Below, piece after piece: positions 41,937 to 50,758 of a DNA stretch of 64,000 nt (position 1 is its first letter; each line of letters begins with the position of its first letter). The notes below the pieces were generated by a model that did no database searches, had not been told where the DNA came from, and worked only from the letters and a program-made list of their open reading frames with translations. The stretch comes from CAZJBS01 sp964544475 (GTDB taxonomy: Bacteria > CLD3 > SB21), in NCBI GenBank assembly GCA_964544475.1, contig CAZJBS010000014.1, forward strand, positions 1 to 64,000, written 5' to 3'. The position numbers were made by a program, and so were the translations under genes.

Positions 41937-42614
41937 ATGATTCGATACGCGCTTCTTTGTCTTGTCTTCATGTCTTGCTCGACGAATCAGCCCGAGATAC
42001 GATGGGCAGGAAGTTTCCGGAAAATCATGCACGATCATGACGTTTCCGCCAAATTAGAGCTTCGGACTCTGAAGGGGCAGCCGCAGCTTTACGGCATTGG
42101 CGCTGTTGACAATTTGGATGGAGAGATCATGATCATGAATGGGGAACCACTGATCACGAAGATGGAAAATGGCCGCGTCAGGACCGATCGGTCCTTTGAC
42201 CACAAAGCGGCATTGCTGGTCTATGCCAGCGTGTCACGTTGGAGATCCGTGGAAATACCGGACGATGTGCGAAGTCTACGGGAGATTGAAGAATTTGTGT
42301 CGGCCGAGCGATCGAAAAATGGACTGTCCGACGCTGTTGTATTTCGAATTGAAAGCAATATCGATTCCCTGGAAGGCCATATTGTCAATGGGCCGCCAGC
42401 CGGAGGGCAGGCGCATTCGATGAGCGGTCACGCCCTGCATTTTGAGGGCAGGCGGATGAATCTGTTGGGTTTTTTTTCCGAAAGCCATTATGGTGAATTC
42501 CTGCATCATGACTCGAGGGTCCACATGCATTTTCTCACCGAAGACAGTCTGGCGGGTCACGTCGACGATGTGATACTTAGGAAAGGAGGAAAATTGTCGC
42601 TGGGCGTCGAATGA
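41937..42614 (+). CDS. Acetolactate decarboxylase-like protein with lipoprotein signal
   Basis: A 225-residue protein of the alpha-acetolactate decarboxylase family. It has YGIGAVDNLDGEIMIMNGE (family LDGE motif, about 52-70) and the zinc-site cluster RVHMHFLTEDSLAGHVDD near the C-terminus with three histidines in the expected HxH...H arrangement. The N-terminus is a short hydrophobic signal ending in a lipobox-like FMSC with Cys14. Acetolactate decarboxylases are normally cytoplasmic; an exported form is unusual. It lies 70 bases after the HMA gene. Whether it is part of the metal locus is unclear. Confidence 0.8.
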   Translation: MIRYALLCLVFMSCSTNQPEIRWAGSFRKIMHDHDVSAKLELRTLKGQPQLYGIGAVDNLDGEIMIMNGEPLITKMENGRVRTDRSFDHKAALLVYASVSRWRSVEIPDDVRSLREIEEFVSAERSKNGLSDAVVFRIESNIDSLEGHIVNGPPAGGQAHSMSGHALHFEGRRMNLLGFFSESHYGEFLHHDSRVHMHFLTEDSLAGHVDDVILRKGGKLSLGVE

Positions 42615-42627
42615 AGCCATGTTTCGT

Positions 42628-42656
42628 TTGCAATCGATGCCGCTTTTGATTAAATA
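42628..42656 (+). promoter_or_regulatory. Promoter of the glycoconjugate cluster
   Basis: TTGCAA (42628-42633), 17-base spacer, TAAATA (42651-42656), 72 bases before the GT/nucleotidyltransferase gene. The only good promoter seen ahead of the overlapped 42.7-51.3 kb genes. Confidence 0.55.
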
Positions 42657-42728
42657 AGAACCGACAGTCAGAAGCACACGTCTAGTTTTGTTTGATCGAA
42701 ATCACTCTGGACTTAACGATTGCATGGC

Positions 42729-44666
42729 ATGATTATCGGAGTCGAGACATCCGCGCTCACCCCGAAGCCCACGGGTACCAGTCGCTATATCCATTGCTTT
42801 CTTGATCAGCTGCGTCAGACGGATCACGAAATAAAGACGTTCACGCCGTTTGTGAATGAGAAGAATCGTAGCGAAGCAAATCACTTCGGCAGCTGGCGTC
42901 GCCATTGGTACCGAACCTTCCGTCTGGCCGACGAAATGCATCAGGGTGGGGTCGACGCCGGTATTTTTCCAAACTACCTGATGCCGGCCGGATTCCAGAA
43001 AAGGGCGGCTGTGGTTATCCACGATTTATCCTTCCTGTCGCACCCGCAGTTCTATTCAAGGAAATTTGTCTGGTATTATTCCGATCAAATCCGGCGGACA
43101 TTGAAGCAGGATCCCCTGATTGTAACGCTTACGGAACATACCAGACATGAGATCAGGAAACACTTGGCATGGCCGGACGAAAAAATTCAACTCGTTCAGG
43201 CGTATTCGCACATGAAGCGTCCGGAAGTCATAATTTCTCGTCCGGAAGACTGCCAACCGTATTTTCTCTTTGTGGGTCACATCGAACCAAGGAAGAACCT
43301 CGGCCGTCTCCTGGAGGCCTTTCTGCGCTGGAAGCAGGAATCGGAGAATGATATGGAGCTCCGGATCATCGGAGATGTCTGGATTCCAAAACGGGATGTG
43401 GCCGCCATGTTGCGGCGTTATCAAGGCCATGAGAGCATCCGATTTATGGGATATGTGCCAGATGAGGAACTGTTCACCTGGTATGCGCATGCATCAGCGG
43501 TTGTCCACGTCAGCCTGGTTGAAGGATTCGGATTCCCGGTCCTGGAGGCGATGCACTTTGGAACTCCGATTGTATGTTCCAGGGACAGCGCGATGGAAGA
43601 AATTGCCGGAGGCCGTGCTGTGACTGTCGATCCGTCGGACACGGCATCGATTGCCCGCGGACTGGAGTTGGTATCGCGGCAAGAATCGCGAGCGCCGGTG
43701 TATGACATTCCATTCAGCGAGCAACGGATGAAACGGCAAATCGACCGACTGGTCGATCACCTTCTGGTACGCAATTTGTGCCGGATAGGGGATGTGGAAC
43801 CGCGCGCTGCGTCCCTGGAACAAGCCGTACAGAAGACTCTCATTTTTGCATCGATCTTTCAATCCGGTATATCACGCGACGTTTTGCGCCGTCGATTGAT
43901 GGATGTATCCTGTACAGAGGAGGAATTGAATCAGGCCATCGAGGCGTTGGCGGCGGATGGCAACGTTGTATTGGACGGTCACGAGTTGCGCCTGGTTCGG
44001 CCGGCTGATGCGACCTTGAGCGCGGGAAAGACCAGGAAGATATCAGATCGAACCCGACGCCGCGTTCTTTTGTTCCTTAAGCGTGTCCCTTTTGTTCATT
44101 GCATCACCGCCAGCGGGGGTTTTGTTCACGGGAGTCACCTGAAGTCCGAAGACATGGATTTCTTTATCATTACCAAACCGCATACAGCCTACCTTGTCTA
44201 TTTTATGATTCATATGGTATCCCTGGCGTTAAGGTGGCGGGGCATTCTTTGCCCCAATTATCTGGTGGATGCCACGGCGCTTCGCATCAGCCATCAACAG
44301 GATTTCTACACCGCCCATCAAATCGTCTGTCTCCGATCCATCAAGAACGACGCCGGATTGCGCGAGTTTCATCAAATGAATCAATGGCTGAGAGCGTACT
44401 TTCCGAATTTCGATACGACGCCATCTGCCGTTTCTTTTCATTCATCGCTCTATCGCTTTCTTCGCCCCTTGAATATCGGATTGATGCGCATGTACCGACT
44501 GATTTGGAAAAAGAGAATGGCCAGAGCCGTGCCGGGCGCCCTGCAATTGACGCCGCATGTCATCAAGTTGCATTTGAACGATCACCGTCCTCTCGTCAAG
44601 AGCCTGTTTGAAAAGGCCTGGCAGCAGTTCGAATGTTCTTCCCAAACAACTAAGATTCCGGCATGA
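42729..44666 (+). CDS. Fusion of a GT4 glycosyltransferase and a nucleotidyltransferase-like domain
   Basis: A 645-residue protein with three parts. Residues 1-345 are a GT4/GT-B glycosyltransferase with a donor-site motif EGFGFPVLEAMHFGTP near 265-280. Residues about 360-435 look like a winged helix (SRDVLRRRLMDVSCTEEELN). Residues about 440-640 contain a nucleotidyltransferase-type pattern: SGG (462-464), Gly468-Ser469, then Asp475 and Asp477 in EDMDFFII, followed by CPNYLVDATAL and FYTAHQIV. Stand-alone versions of this last domain occur in polysaccharide loci; function is unknown. ATG at 42729 is used, TTG 42720 is an alternative. The next gene overlaps by 4 bases. Confidence 0.78.
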   Translation: MIIGVETSALTPKPTGTSRYIHCFLDQLRQTDHEIKTFTPFVNEKNRSEANHFGSWRRHWYRTFRLADEMHQGGVDAGIFPNYLMPAGFQKRAAVVIHDLSFLSHPQFYSRKFVWYYSDQIRRTLKQDPLIVTLTEHTRHEIRKHLAWPDEKIQLVQAYSHMKRPEVIISRPEDCQPYFLFVGHIEPRKNLGRLLEAFLRWKQESENDMELRIIGDVWIPKRDVAAMLRRYQGHESIRFMGYVPDEELFTWYAHASAVVHVSLVEGFGFPVLEAMHFGTPIVCSRDSAMEEIAGGRAVTVDPSDTASIARGLELVSRQESRAPVYDIPFSEQRMKRQIDRLVDHLLVRNLCRIGDVEPRAASLEQAVQKTLIFASIFQSGISRDVLRRRLMDVSCTEEELNQAIEALAADGNVVLDGHELRLVRPADATLSAGKTRKISDRTRRRVLLFLKRVPFVHCITASGGFVHGSHLKSEDMDFFIITKPHTAYLVYFMIHMVSLALRWRGILCPNYLVDATALRISHQQDFYTAHQIVCLRSIKNDAGLREFHQMNQWLRAYFPNFDTTPSAVSFHSSLYRFLRPLNIGLMRMYRLIWKKRMARAVPGALQLTPHVIKLHLNDHRPLVKSLFEKAWQQFECSSQTTKIPA

Positions 44667-46105
44667 AGGTTCTGATTGCCCAGTCCTATTTTCGGGTACT
44701 GGATCCAAAAGAAATGCAGCTCGGCATGCCTTACCCTCCACTTGGCGCCTTGATGGCCGCCGTGATGCTGAGGAACGCAGGCCACGAGGTGGTGTTCTTT
44801 GACAGCATGATGGCCTCGTCCACATCTGAATTGTATTCGTCCATCGATGCGTGTCGACCGGATGTTTTGCTGATGTATGATGACGAGTTCAATTACCTCA
44901 GCAAAATGTGTTTGAGCAATATGCGCGACGCTGCCGTCGATGTCCTTCGATATGCCGAGAAACGGAAGGTGACGTCATTGATCTTCAGTTCCGATGCCAC
45001 GGATCATCCACGCCTGTATCTGGAAGCGGGCGCCCGCGCCGTGCTGACGGGTGAAGCGGAAATCACGGCGGTCGAGGTTTTGGCGAAATTGTCCGAGGAT
45101 CGTTTTGATCGTGACCGGAGCGGTGTCCTTGGAATCAAGTACCTGGAGGGTCGCTCGATCATCGAGACCTCACGACGTCCTTTGTTGGCTGAATTGGATG
45201 GATTGCCCGATCCGGATTTTCAATTGGTTGACATCCGTGCATACAAGGCGTTGTGGCATCACGTGCACGGCTATTTTTCGTTGAATGTGTCGACAACCAG
45301 AGGCTGCCCCTTTCATTGCAACTGGTGTGCGAAGCCTATTTACGGACAGGTCTATCATGTTCGCTCTGCCGCAAAGGTCGTGGAGCACATTAAGGGTTTG
45401 AAGGAACGTTATGCCGTAGACCACATTTGGATGACGGATGATATTTTTGGTCTGAAGCCAGGATGGTTGGAGGAATTTGCCGATCAAACGGATCGGCAGG
45501 GTGTGAGAGTGCCTTTCAAATGTCTGACCAGAGCAGATCTGCTCTTGCGTGGTTCAACGATAAAGACCCTCAGAAGGGCCGGATGCCGGACGATATGGAT
45601 TGGCGCCGAATCCGGAAGTCAGAAAATTCTCGATGCGATGGACAAAGGTACAACTGTCGGCCAGATATACGAAGCTTCGCAGCAATGTCGGCTGGCGGGC
45701 ATCGACGTGGCTTTCTTCATTCAATTCGGATATCCCGGCGAAGCATGGGTTGACATCGGGCGTACCCGCCGGATGATCCGTGATCTGCAGCCCGTGGATA
45801 TTGGCGTTTCGGTGTCGTATCCACTGCCCGGAACAGAATTCTACGATACCGTGAGCGCCCAATTGAAGTCAAAGACCAATTGGACAGACTCTGATGATCT
45901 CGATTTGATGTATGTTGGGACGTTTTCAAGAGACTTCTACAAAGTTCTTCACCGGTTTGTGCATTTGGAGTACCGGATGTTGCGCGCCTGGCATACGCCG
46001 TCCTTGGAAAACGTCGTCAAATGGATGCCCCGCCTTTTGTTTTATCTTTTTCTCTACGCAAAGCTCCTTATTCTGAGGATGGGCAAAGGGTCATGGCGAC
46101 GATAA
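44663..46105 (+). CDS. B12-binding-domain radical SAM protein
   Basis: A 480-residue radical SAM enzyme with an N-terminal cobalamin-binding-type domain (PYPPLGALMAAVMLRNAGHEV and GEAEITAVEVLAKL) and the cluster motif Cys215-x3-Cys219-x2-Cys222 (TRGCPFHCNWC). Further motifs are IGAESGSQKILDAM and YPLPGTEFYD. The C-terminus is hydrophobic and basic (LFYLFLYAKLLILRMGKG), suggesting membrane association. BchE/HpnJ-type relatives modify lipids, sugars or pigments. Start overlaps the previous stop (ATGA). Substrate unknown. Confidence 0.88.
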   Translation: MKVLIAQSYFRVLDPKEMQLGMPYPPLGALMAAVMLRNAGHEVVFFDSMMASSTSELYSSIDACRPDVLLMYDDEFNYLSKMCLSNMRDAAVDVLRYAEKRKVTSLIFSSDATDHPRLYLEAGARAVLTGEAEITAVEVLAKLSEDRFDRDRSGVLGIKYLEGRSIIETSRRPLLAELDGLPDPDFQLVDIRAYKALWHHVHGYFSLNVSTTRGCPFHCNWCAKPIYGQVYHVRSAAKVVEHIKGLKERYAVDHIWMTDDIFGLKPGWLEEFADQTDRQGVRVPFKCLTRADLLLRGSTIKTLRRAGCRTIWIGAESGSQKILDAMDKGTTVGQIYEASQQCRLAGIDVAFFIQFGYPGEAWVDIGRTRRMIRDLQPVDIGVSVSYPLPGTEFYDTVSAQLKSKTNWTDSDDLDLMYVGTFSRDFYKVLHRFVHLEYRMLRAWHTPSLENVVKWMPRLLFYLFLYAKLLILRMGKGSWRR

Positions 46106-46929
46106 CCGAGACGCAGGCCGTCCATCTTGATGACAATGTGGTGCGCGTCGCCGAGGCTTTTTCCCGCCAGGCTTCCGGATATGACGAATACGATGAAAAG
46201 AACGTTATTTTGCAGTGGATGCGGCAGCGGGTGCGTGCGCATGCCAGGCGATTTGTCCGTCCGGGAGACCGAATTCTGGAACTGAACGCAGGTACCGGCA
46301 TTGATGCCGTCTATTTTGCCCGACTGGGATGCCATGTTCATGCGACGGATGTGGCGGAGGGAATGATCGAAGAAATCCGGAAGAAGATCGAAAAAGATAA
46401 TCTGAAGGACCGGCTTACGGTTCAGAAATGCTCTTATGCGGAATTGCAGAACATTTCGGAACAGGATTTCGATTTCGTATTTTCCAATTTCGGTGGACTT
46501 AACTGCGTCGAAGACCTGACCGTGGTGGCCGATGAGTTGTGCAGGTTGATGAGGCCGGGTGCGTTGGTGACGATGGTGATCATGCCGCGCGTGAGTCCAT
46601 GGGAAATGATCATGGCTTTTAAAGGCAACTTCCACCTCGCCTTCCGGCGCCTGCATCGGGGAGGATCGGAAGCGCACATCCTGGGGGTGCATTTTCGTTC
46701 GTATTATTTTTCACCCGGAAAGGTGGTGCGTTGGTTCGGACGTCGATTCAGAAAAATGAGACTGGAGGGTTTGGGCGCATGGAGCCCGCCGCCGTACATG
46801 GAAAACTTTCCAATTCAGCATCCTTATCTGTATTCTCGCCTGACGCGTCTTGACGAGTTCACGGGGCGATGGCCCCTTCTAAACCGGTGGGCCGACCATT
46901 TCATTTTGACATTGAAGTTCCTCGGATGA
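46093..46929 (+). CDS. SAM-dependent methyltransferase
   Basis: A 278-residue class I methyltransferase. Motif I is ILELNAGTGIDAVYFA near 64-79, followed by HATDVAEGM and FDFVFSNFGGLNCV. The C-terminal half has basic amphipathic stretches (VVRWFGRRFRKMRLEG). It overlaps the end of the radical SAM gene by 13 bases and the next ABC gene by 4, which implies a shared task, probably modification of a lipid or glycan. The frame is open to 46021, but ATG 46093 has the AAAGGG site. Confidence 0.85.
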   Translation: MATITETQAVHLDDNVVRVAEAFSRQASGYDEYDEKNVILQWMRQRVRAHARRFVRPGDRILELNAGTGIDAVYFARLGCHVHATDVAEGMIEEIRKKIEKDNLKDRLTVQKCSYAELQNISEQDFDFVFSNFGGLNCVEDLTVVADELCRLMRPGALVTMVIMPRVSPWEMIMAFKGNFHLAFRRLHRGGSEAHILGVHFRSYYFSPGKVVRWFGRRFRKMRLEGLGAWSPPPYMENFPIQHPYLYSRLTRLDEFTGRWPLLNRWADHFILTLKFLG

Positions 46930-48569
46930 GCCCGTCATCGCATAGCAGGCGTTTGTGGCGTTTTGTGCGCGACCATCGTGGGGAAGTGATTGTGACGGCC
47001 ATGTTCATGACGACCTTCTCAGCGAGTTCATTAATCCTGCCGTGGCTGGTACAATTGATGCTCAGCTTGCCCTCCGTTCCGGATCGTTATCCGAATCCGG
47101 TGTTGGTCATTTCTGCATTTGGCTTCTCGACACTGTCCGGATTTTTTGCTCATGAGTGGCTACACAGGCTGGGGTTGAGTCTGCGAAACGAACTGAGAAA
47201 TGAGTTGTTTGGATCTCTGATGACGAAGCCTTTTCATTTTTATGTGGAACATCAGGTTGGCGAGCTATCGTCCAGGGCATCCGATTCGTTGGGGCGCGTG
47301 AACATGTTTTTTCCAGGTTATGTTGGGCCGATGTATCAGAATACGGTCCTTACGATTGGCGCGTTGGCATTCATGATGGCGATTAGCTGGCAGGCGACGC
47401 TGGCTGTTGTGTTGCTGATTGCCGTGCCGTTGCCATTCCTTGGCGCGCTCAGCCGTCATTCGCAGCGGTCCATGTACGACGCTCAGTCCAGGCATGCCGA
47501 CGCCCATGCCATCCTGGAAGAAAGCCTCGTGGCGATTCAGGACGTGCGGGCATTCGGTTTGGAAGCACGTCAGGAAGGAGCCTATCGTCACAGGGAAGAA
47601 AACGCCGTTCAAACAGAGATATCTGCCATCCGGTTCCAGGGGTTTCTAAACCAGGGTGTCTTTTTTGTCACATCATTCCTCCTGGTGGGCATTTTTTGGA
47701 GTGGTACGGGAGGGAAGTGGTTTCCGGGATGGAGGACCGGTGAATTGGTGGCGTTTTATATGTACGCCTACACACTTGCGATGGCCGTGGTTTCGGGAGG
47801 CCGAATCTTCACTGGCATTCAGGGCATGCTTGGAGCGGTTCGTCACGTTGTGGAACTGTCGGATCGACGGCGGCCTGAGAAAACTGGCAGCCACTCGGGG
47901 ACACTTCGCGGAAAAATCGAACTGGACAATGTGACCTTTGGCTATTCACCGGGCAAAGAGATATTCCGCCAGTTTGGTTTGCAGGTGGAACCCGGGGACT
48001 GGATCGTCATTACGGGACCATCCGGCTCCGGAAAATCAACGCTGTCTTCATTGATGATGGGATTCTATGCTCCCCAGGCAGGCGTTGTCCGGTATGACGA
48101 GGTTCCGTTAAGCGACTGGGACTTGGCGGCATTGCGTCGGCAAATGGGCTATGTGAGTCAGCGGCCTTTTCTCTTCCATGGAACCATTCGGGAGAACGTG
48201 ACATTGGGACGTGACATCTCGCTAAATCGGCTGGAGGAGGTCTTACGTATCGGAAATCTGGAAGCAATGATATCGGATTTGCCGGCAGGATTAGAAGCGA
48301 TCGTGGAAGAGCGGGGAATCAATGTCAGCGGAGGGCAGCGTCTACGGCTCGCTTTGGCGCGTGCTCTGGCCACCAACCCCGCCATCCTTATTCTGGATGA
48401 ACCGAATGCCATGCTGGAGTCTGAACTGGAGCAGGCGTTATGGAAAGAACTGAAACGGGATCGGTCAAATCATACAACGATCATTTTCACTCACCATATT
48501 GAGAACATCCCAGGACCGTATGTCAGTCTGGAACTTCCTTCGGCTCTACGCCCTTTTCGGGAAAGATAA
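46926..48569 (+). CDS. ABC half-exporter (fused membrane and ATPase domains)
   Basis: A 547-residue MsbA/type IV ABC exporter. Residues 15-300 hold about six membrane helices and residues 325-540 the ATPase: Walker A GPSGSGKST near 363, Q-loop VSQRPFLFHGTIREN, signature VSGGQRLRLALARAL and Walker B AILILDEP. It should work as a homodimer flipping a lipid-linked product across the inner membrane. Start overlaps the methyltransferase stop (ATGA at 46926). Confidence 0.92.
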   Translation: MSPSSHSRRLWRFVRDHRGEVIVTAMFMTTFSASSLILPWLVQLMLSLPSVPDRYPNPVLVISAFGFSTLSGFFAHEWLHRLGLSLRNELRNELFGSLMTKPFHFYVEHQVGELSSRASDSLGRVNMFFPGYVGPMYQNTVLTIGALAFMMAISWQATLAVVLLIAVPLPFLGALSRHSQRSMYDAQSRHADAHAILEESLVAIQDVRAFGLEARQEGAYRHREENAVQTEISAIRFQGFLNQGVFFVTSFLLVGIFWSGTGGKWFPGWRTGELVAFYMYAYTLAMAVVSGGRIFTGIQGMLGAVRHVVELSDRRRPEKTGSHSGTLRGKIELDNVTFGYSPGKEIFRQFGLQVEPGDWIVITGPSGSGKSTLSSLMMGFYAPQAGVVRYDEVPLSDWDLAALRRQMGYVSQRPFLFHGTIRENVTLGRDISLNRLEEVLRIGNLEAMISDLPAGLEAIVEERGINVSGGQRLRLALARALATNPAILILDEPNAMLESELEQALWKELKRDRSNHTTIIFTHHIENIPGPYVSLELPSALRPFRER

Positions 48570-49641
48570 TCTGGTCGACCGTCCGTGGACTGGCGTGGAC
48601 CCGCCATCCCGTATACTGGTGATTCGATTCCATGCGACCGGCGACGTGGCCCTGACTCTGTCGGCCTGCCTCATGTTGCGTCGTCGATTTCCGAACAGCC
48701 TAATCGACTACCTTACAGTTAACCTCAACGCCGGCCTTCCCAAAGCTTTGAAAGCCGTGGATTCCGTCCGGATTCTTCCGGATGTTTTTCGACCGGAGGC
48801 CGGCAAAGCCGAAACGTTCCTGCGTCGAGCATGGTTCCGTATGGCCGTCCCCATCAAGGCACTGGTGTTGACGAGCCACCGTTACGACCTGGTTATTGAT
48901 CTGCAGAATAACCCGGCGAGCCGGCGCGTGGTGAGGATAATCAAGCCCACAGCCTGCAGTTTCTTTGACCGATTCTCACCTGTTTCTGCGGAAAGCCGGA
49001 TACTGGGGACGCTGGAGAGGGCTGGCCTTCATGGATGTCAGTTGAGTTATGCACGGGAGTTGAGACAACCCTGGCCGGAGCTGGCGCGAAATCTCCTGGT
49101 TGCATCGGGCTGGTCCGGTCGTCCGCTGGTCGTTTTGAATCCGGCCGGGCTGTGGCCCTCGCGAAACTGGCCGCTCGACCGATATGCCGAAACGGCCCGG
49201 TATATTCTGGCCCGGCAGGACGTGGAATTTGTCATACTTGGAACAGACAGGATCCGGTCGGCCTCGGAGTTCCTGATAGGTCGGATAGGTTCGAAAGTGA
49301 TTCGCCTTGATAACAAAACCTCATTGAGCCTGGCCATGGGCGTTCTTGGCCTGGCGTCCGTTGTGTTGAGTGAAGATTCCGGTCTTGCCGCGATGGCCTT
49401 GACCATTGGCATACCTACCGTGATCCTGCTTGGATCAACGCGGCACGACTGGACCACACCAACGGCACCACATACGATTTGCCTGCATTCCGGCGACATG
49501 GAGTGCGGTTCCTGCATGGCTCCACTATGCCGGTATGGGGATGTTCCTTGTCTGACCAGGTATTCATCAGAACTTGTCGCAAACCACGTTCTGAATTTTC
49601 TGACGTTGGCCGACGAGGGTGAGATTCCCGGCAAGGCATGA
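48520..49641 (+). CDS. GT9-family glycosyltransferase (heptosyltransferase-like)
   Basis: A 373-residue GT-B enzyme of the LPS heptosyltransferase family. It begins its fold with ILVIRFHATGDVALTL near 31-46 and has the donor-site motifs NPAGLWPSRNWPLDRYAE and SEDSGLAAMALTIGIPTVILLGST. A cysteine-rich C-terminal segment (MECGSCMAPLCRYGDVPC) is typical of this family. ATG 48520 overlaps the ABC gene by 50 bases; a GTG at 48595 is an alternative. It would add a sugar to a lipid-core glycan. Confidence 0.88.
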   Translation: MSVWNFLRLYALFGKDNLVDRPWTGVDPPSRILVIRFHATGDVALTLSACLMLRRRFPNSLIDYLTVNLNAGLPKALKAVDSVRILPDVFRPEAGKAETFLRRAWFRMAVPIKALVLTSHRYDLVIDLQNNPASRRVVRIIKPTACSFFDRFSPVSAESRILGTLERAGLHGCQLSYARELRQPWPELARNLLVASGWSGRPLVVLNPAGLWPSRNWPLDRYAETARYILARQDVEFVILGTDRIRSASEFLIGRIGSKVIRLDNKTSLSLAMGVLGLASVVLSEDSGLAAMALTIGIPTVILLGSTRHDWTTPTAPHTICLHSGDMECGSCMAPLCRYGDVPCLTRYSSELVANHVLNFLTLADEGEIPGKA

Positions 49642-50756
49642 TGCTCGGAGCCGGACATAAGCCGATGAGGATTGCCCTTTTCACGCCCGGATTCCCAAAA
49701 GACGGCGACGATACGACATGCCTGCCGTATGTTCAGGATTGGTTGATGGCACATCGACGGGAATTCCCGCAGAACACGATAGATGTTTTTTCGTTCCAGT
49801 ATCCTTTTGATGGCGGCCAATACGTATGGCATGGATACCAGGTCACGGCCCTTGGAGGCGCCAATCGCCGTGGGTTCTGGCGTCTGATGACGTGGCTTCG
49901 CGTTGTTTTGAGGTTTGTTTCAAGACACCGCAGACAGCGATATGATGTCATTCACGCCCTTTGGCTGGATGAATGCTCCGTCGTGGCCCTTTGGATCCGG
50001 AGCTTGCTTAAGATACCGACGGTTCTCACGATCATGGGACAGGACAGCCGAAATCCACACCGGTGGGTGAGACACGGTTTGTCAAGACGGACGGTGGTGA
50101 CCGCCTGTTCGACGTACGCCGCTGATTATGCCCGTCCGCTCCTTCCTGCGACCAACATTCGTATCATACATTGGGGTGTGGCAGAGGTTCCGTGGGATAA
50201 TGCCACTCGCGACGTAGACATCCTGGGTGTCGGCTCGTTTATTCCATTGAAGAACTATGACGTATTTCTGGAGATACTTTCGCGGTTGATCGGACGGGGG
50301 CGCCAAGTGACCGCCTGCCTGGTGGGTGATGGGCCGGAAAAAGATCGGCTGGTCGGCCTAATCAAGAAATACGACCTCGAAAACGTCGTAACCCTGACCG
50401 GCCATTTGGAAAGGCCGGCTGTTCGCCAACTCATGAACCGAAGCAAGATTCTATTGCATCCGGCGGCCTTTGAGGCGCAGGGATTCGTCATCCTGGAGGC
50501 TTTGCACGCGGGGATGCAAGTGGTTTGCCGGGAAGTCAGCGATTCGTTTGACGAACGAATGAAGAGGTGTGTGGACGTTGATCAAATGACGGATACGGTG
50601 TCATGGCTGTTGGATTCGACCATGACCTATGTCAGAGCCGGTGTGCCTCTTGCAACGAAAACGGCCCTGGAATATGCAAAGCTGTACCGGCAGATGGTCG
50701 GCTCGGATTATGACCAAATGAATGCCCGCGAATTGAATACCAACTTGAAGGGATAA
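49638..50756 (+). CDS. GT4-family glycosyltransferase
   Basis: A 372-residue GT-B enzyme. It has an N-terminal acceptor domain (RIALFTPGFPKDGDDT), the inter-domain motif VGSFIPLKNYDVFLEIL near 198-214, VGDGPEKDRL near 230-239 and the donor-binding FEAQGFVILEALHAGM near 278-293. It starts within the ATGA overlap of the GT9 gene; ATG 49665 is an alternative. The donor sugar cannot be predicted. Confidence 0.9.
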   Translation: MMLGAGHKPMRIALFTPGFPKDGDDTTCLPYVQDWLMAHRREFPQNTIDVFSFQYPFDGGQYVWHGYQVTALGGANRRGFWRLMTWLRVVLRFVSRHRRQRYDVIHALWLDECSVVALWIRSLLKIPTVLTIMGQDSRNPHRWVRHGLSRRTVVTACSTYAADYARPLLPATNIRIIHWGVAEVPWDNATRDVDILGVGSFIPLKNYDVFLEILSRLIGRGRQVTACLVGDGPEKDRLVGLIKKYDLENVVTLTGHLERPAVRQLMNRSKILLHPAAFEAQGFVILEALHAGMQVVCREVSDSFDERMKRCVDVDQMTDTVSWLLDSTMTYVRAGVPLATKTALEYAKLYRQMVGSDYDQMNARELNTNLKG

Positions 50757-50758
50757 CC

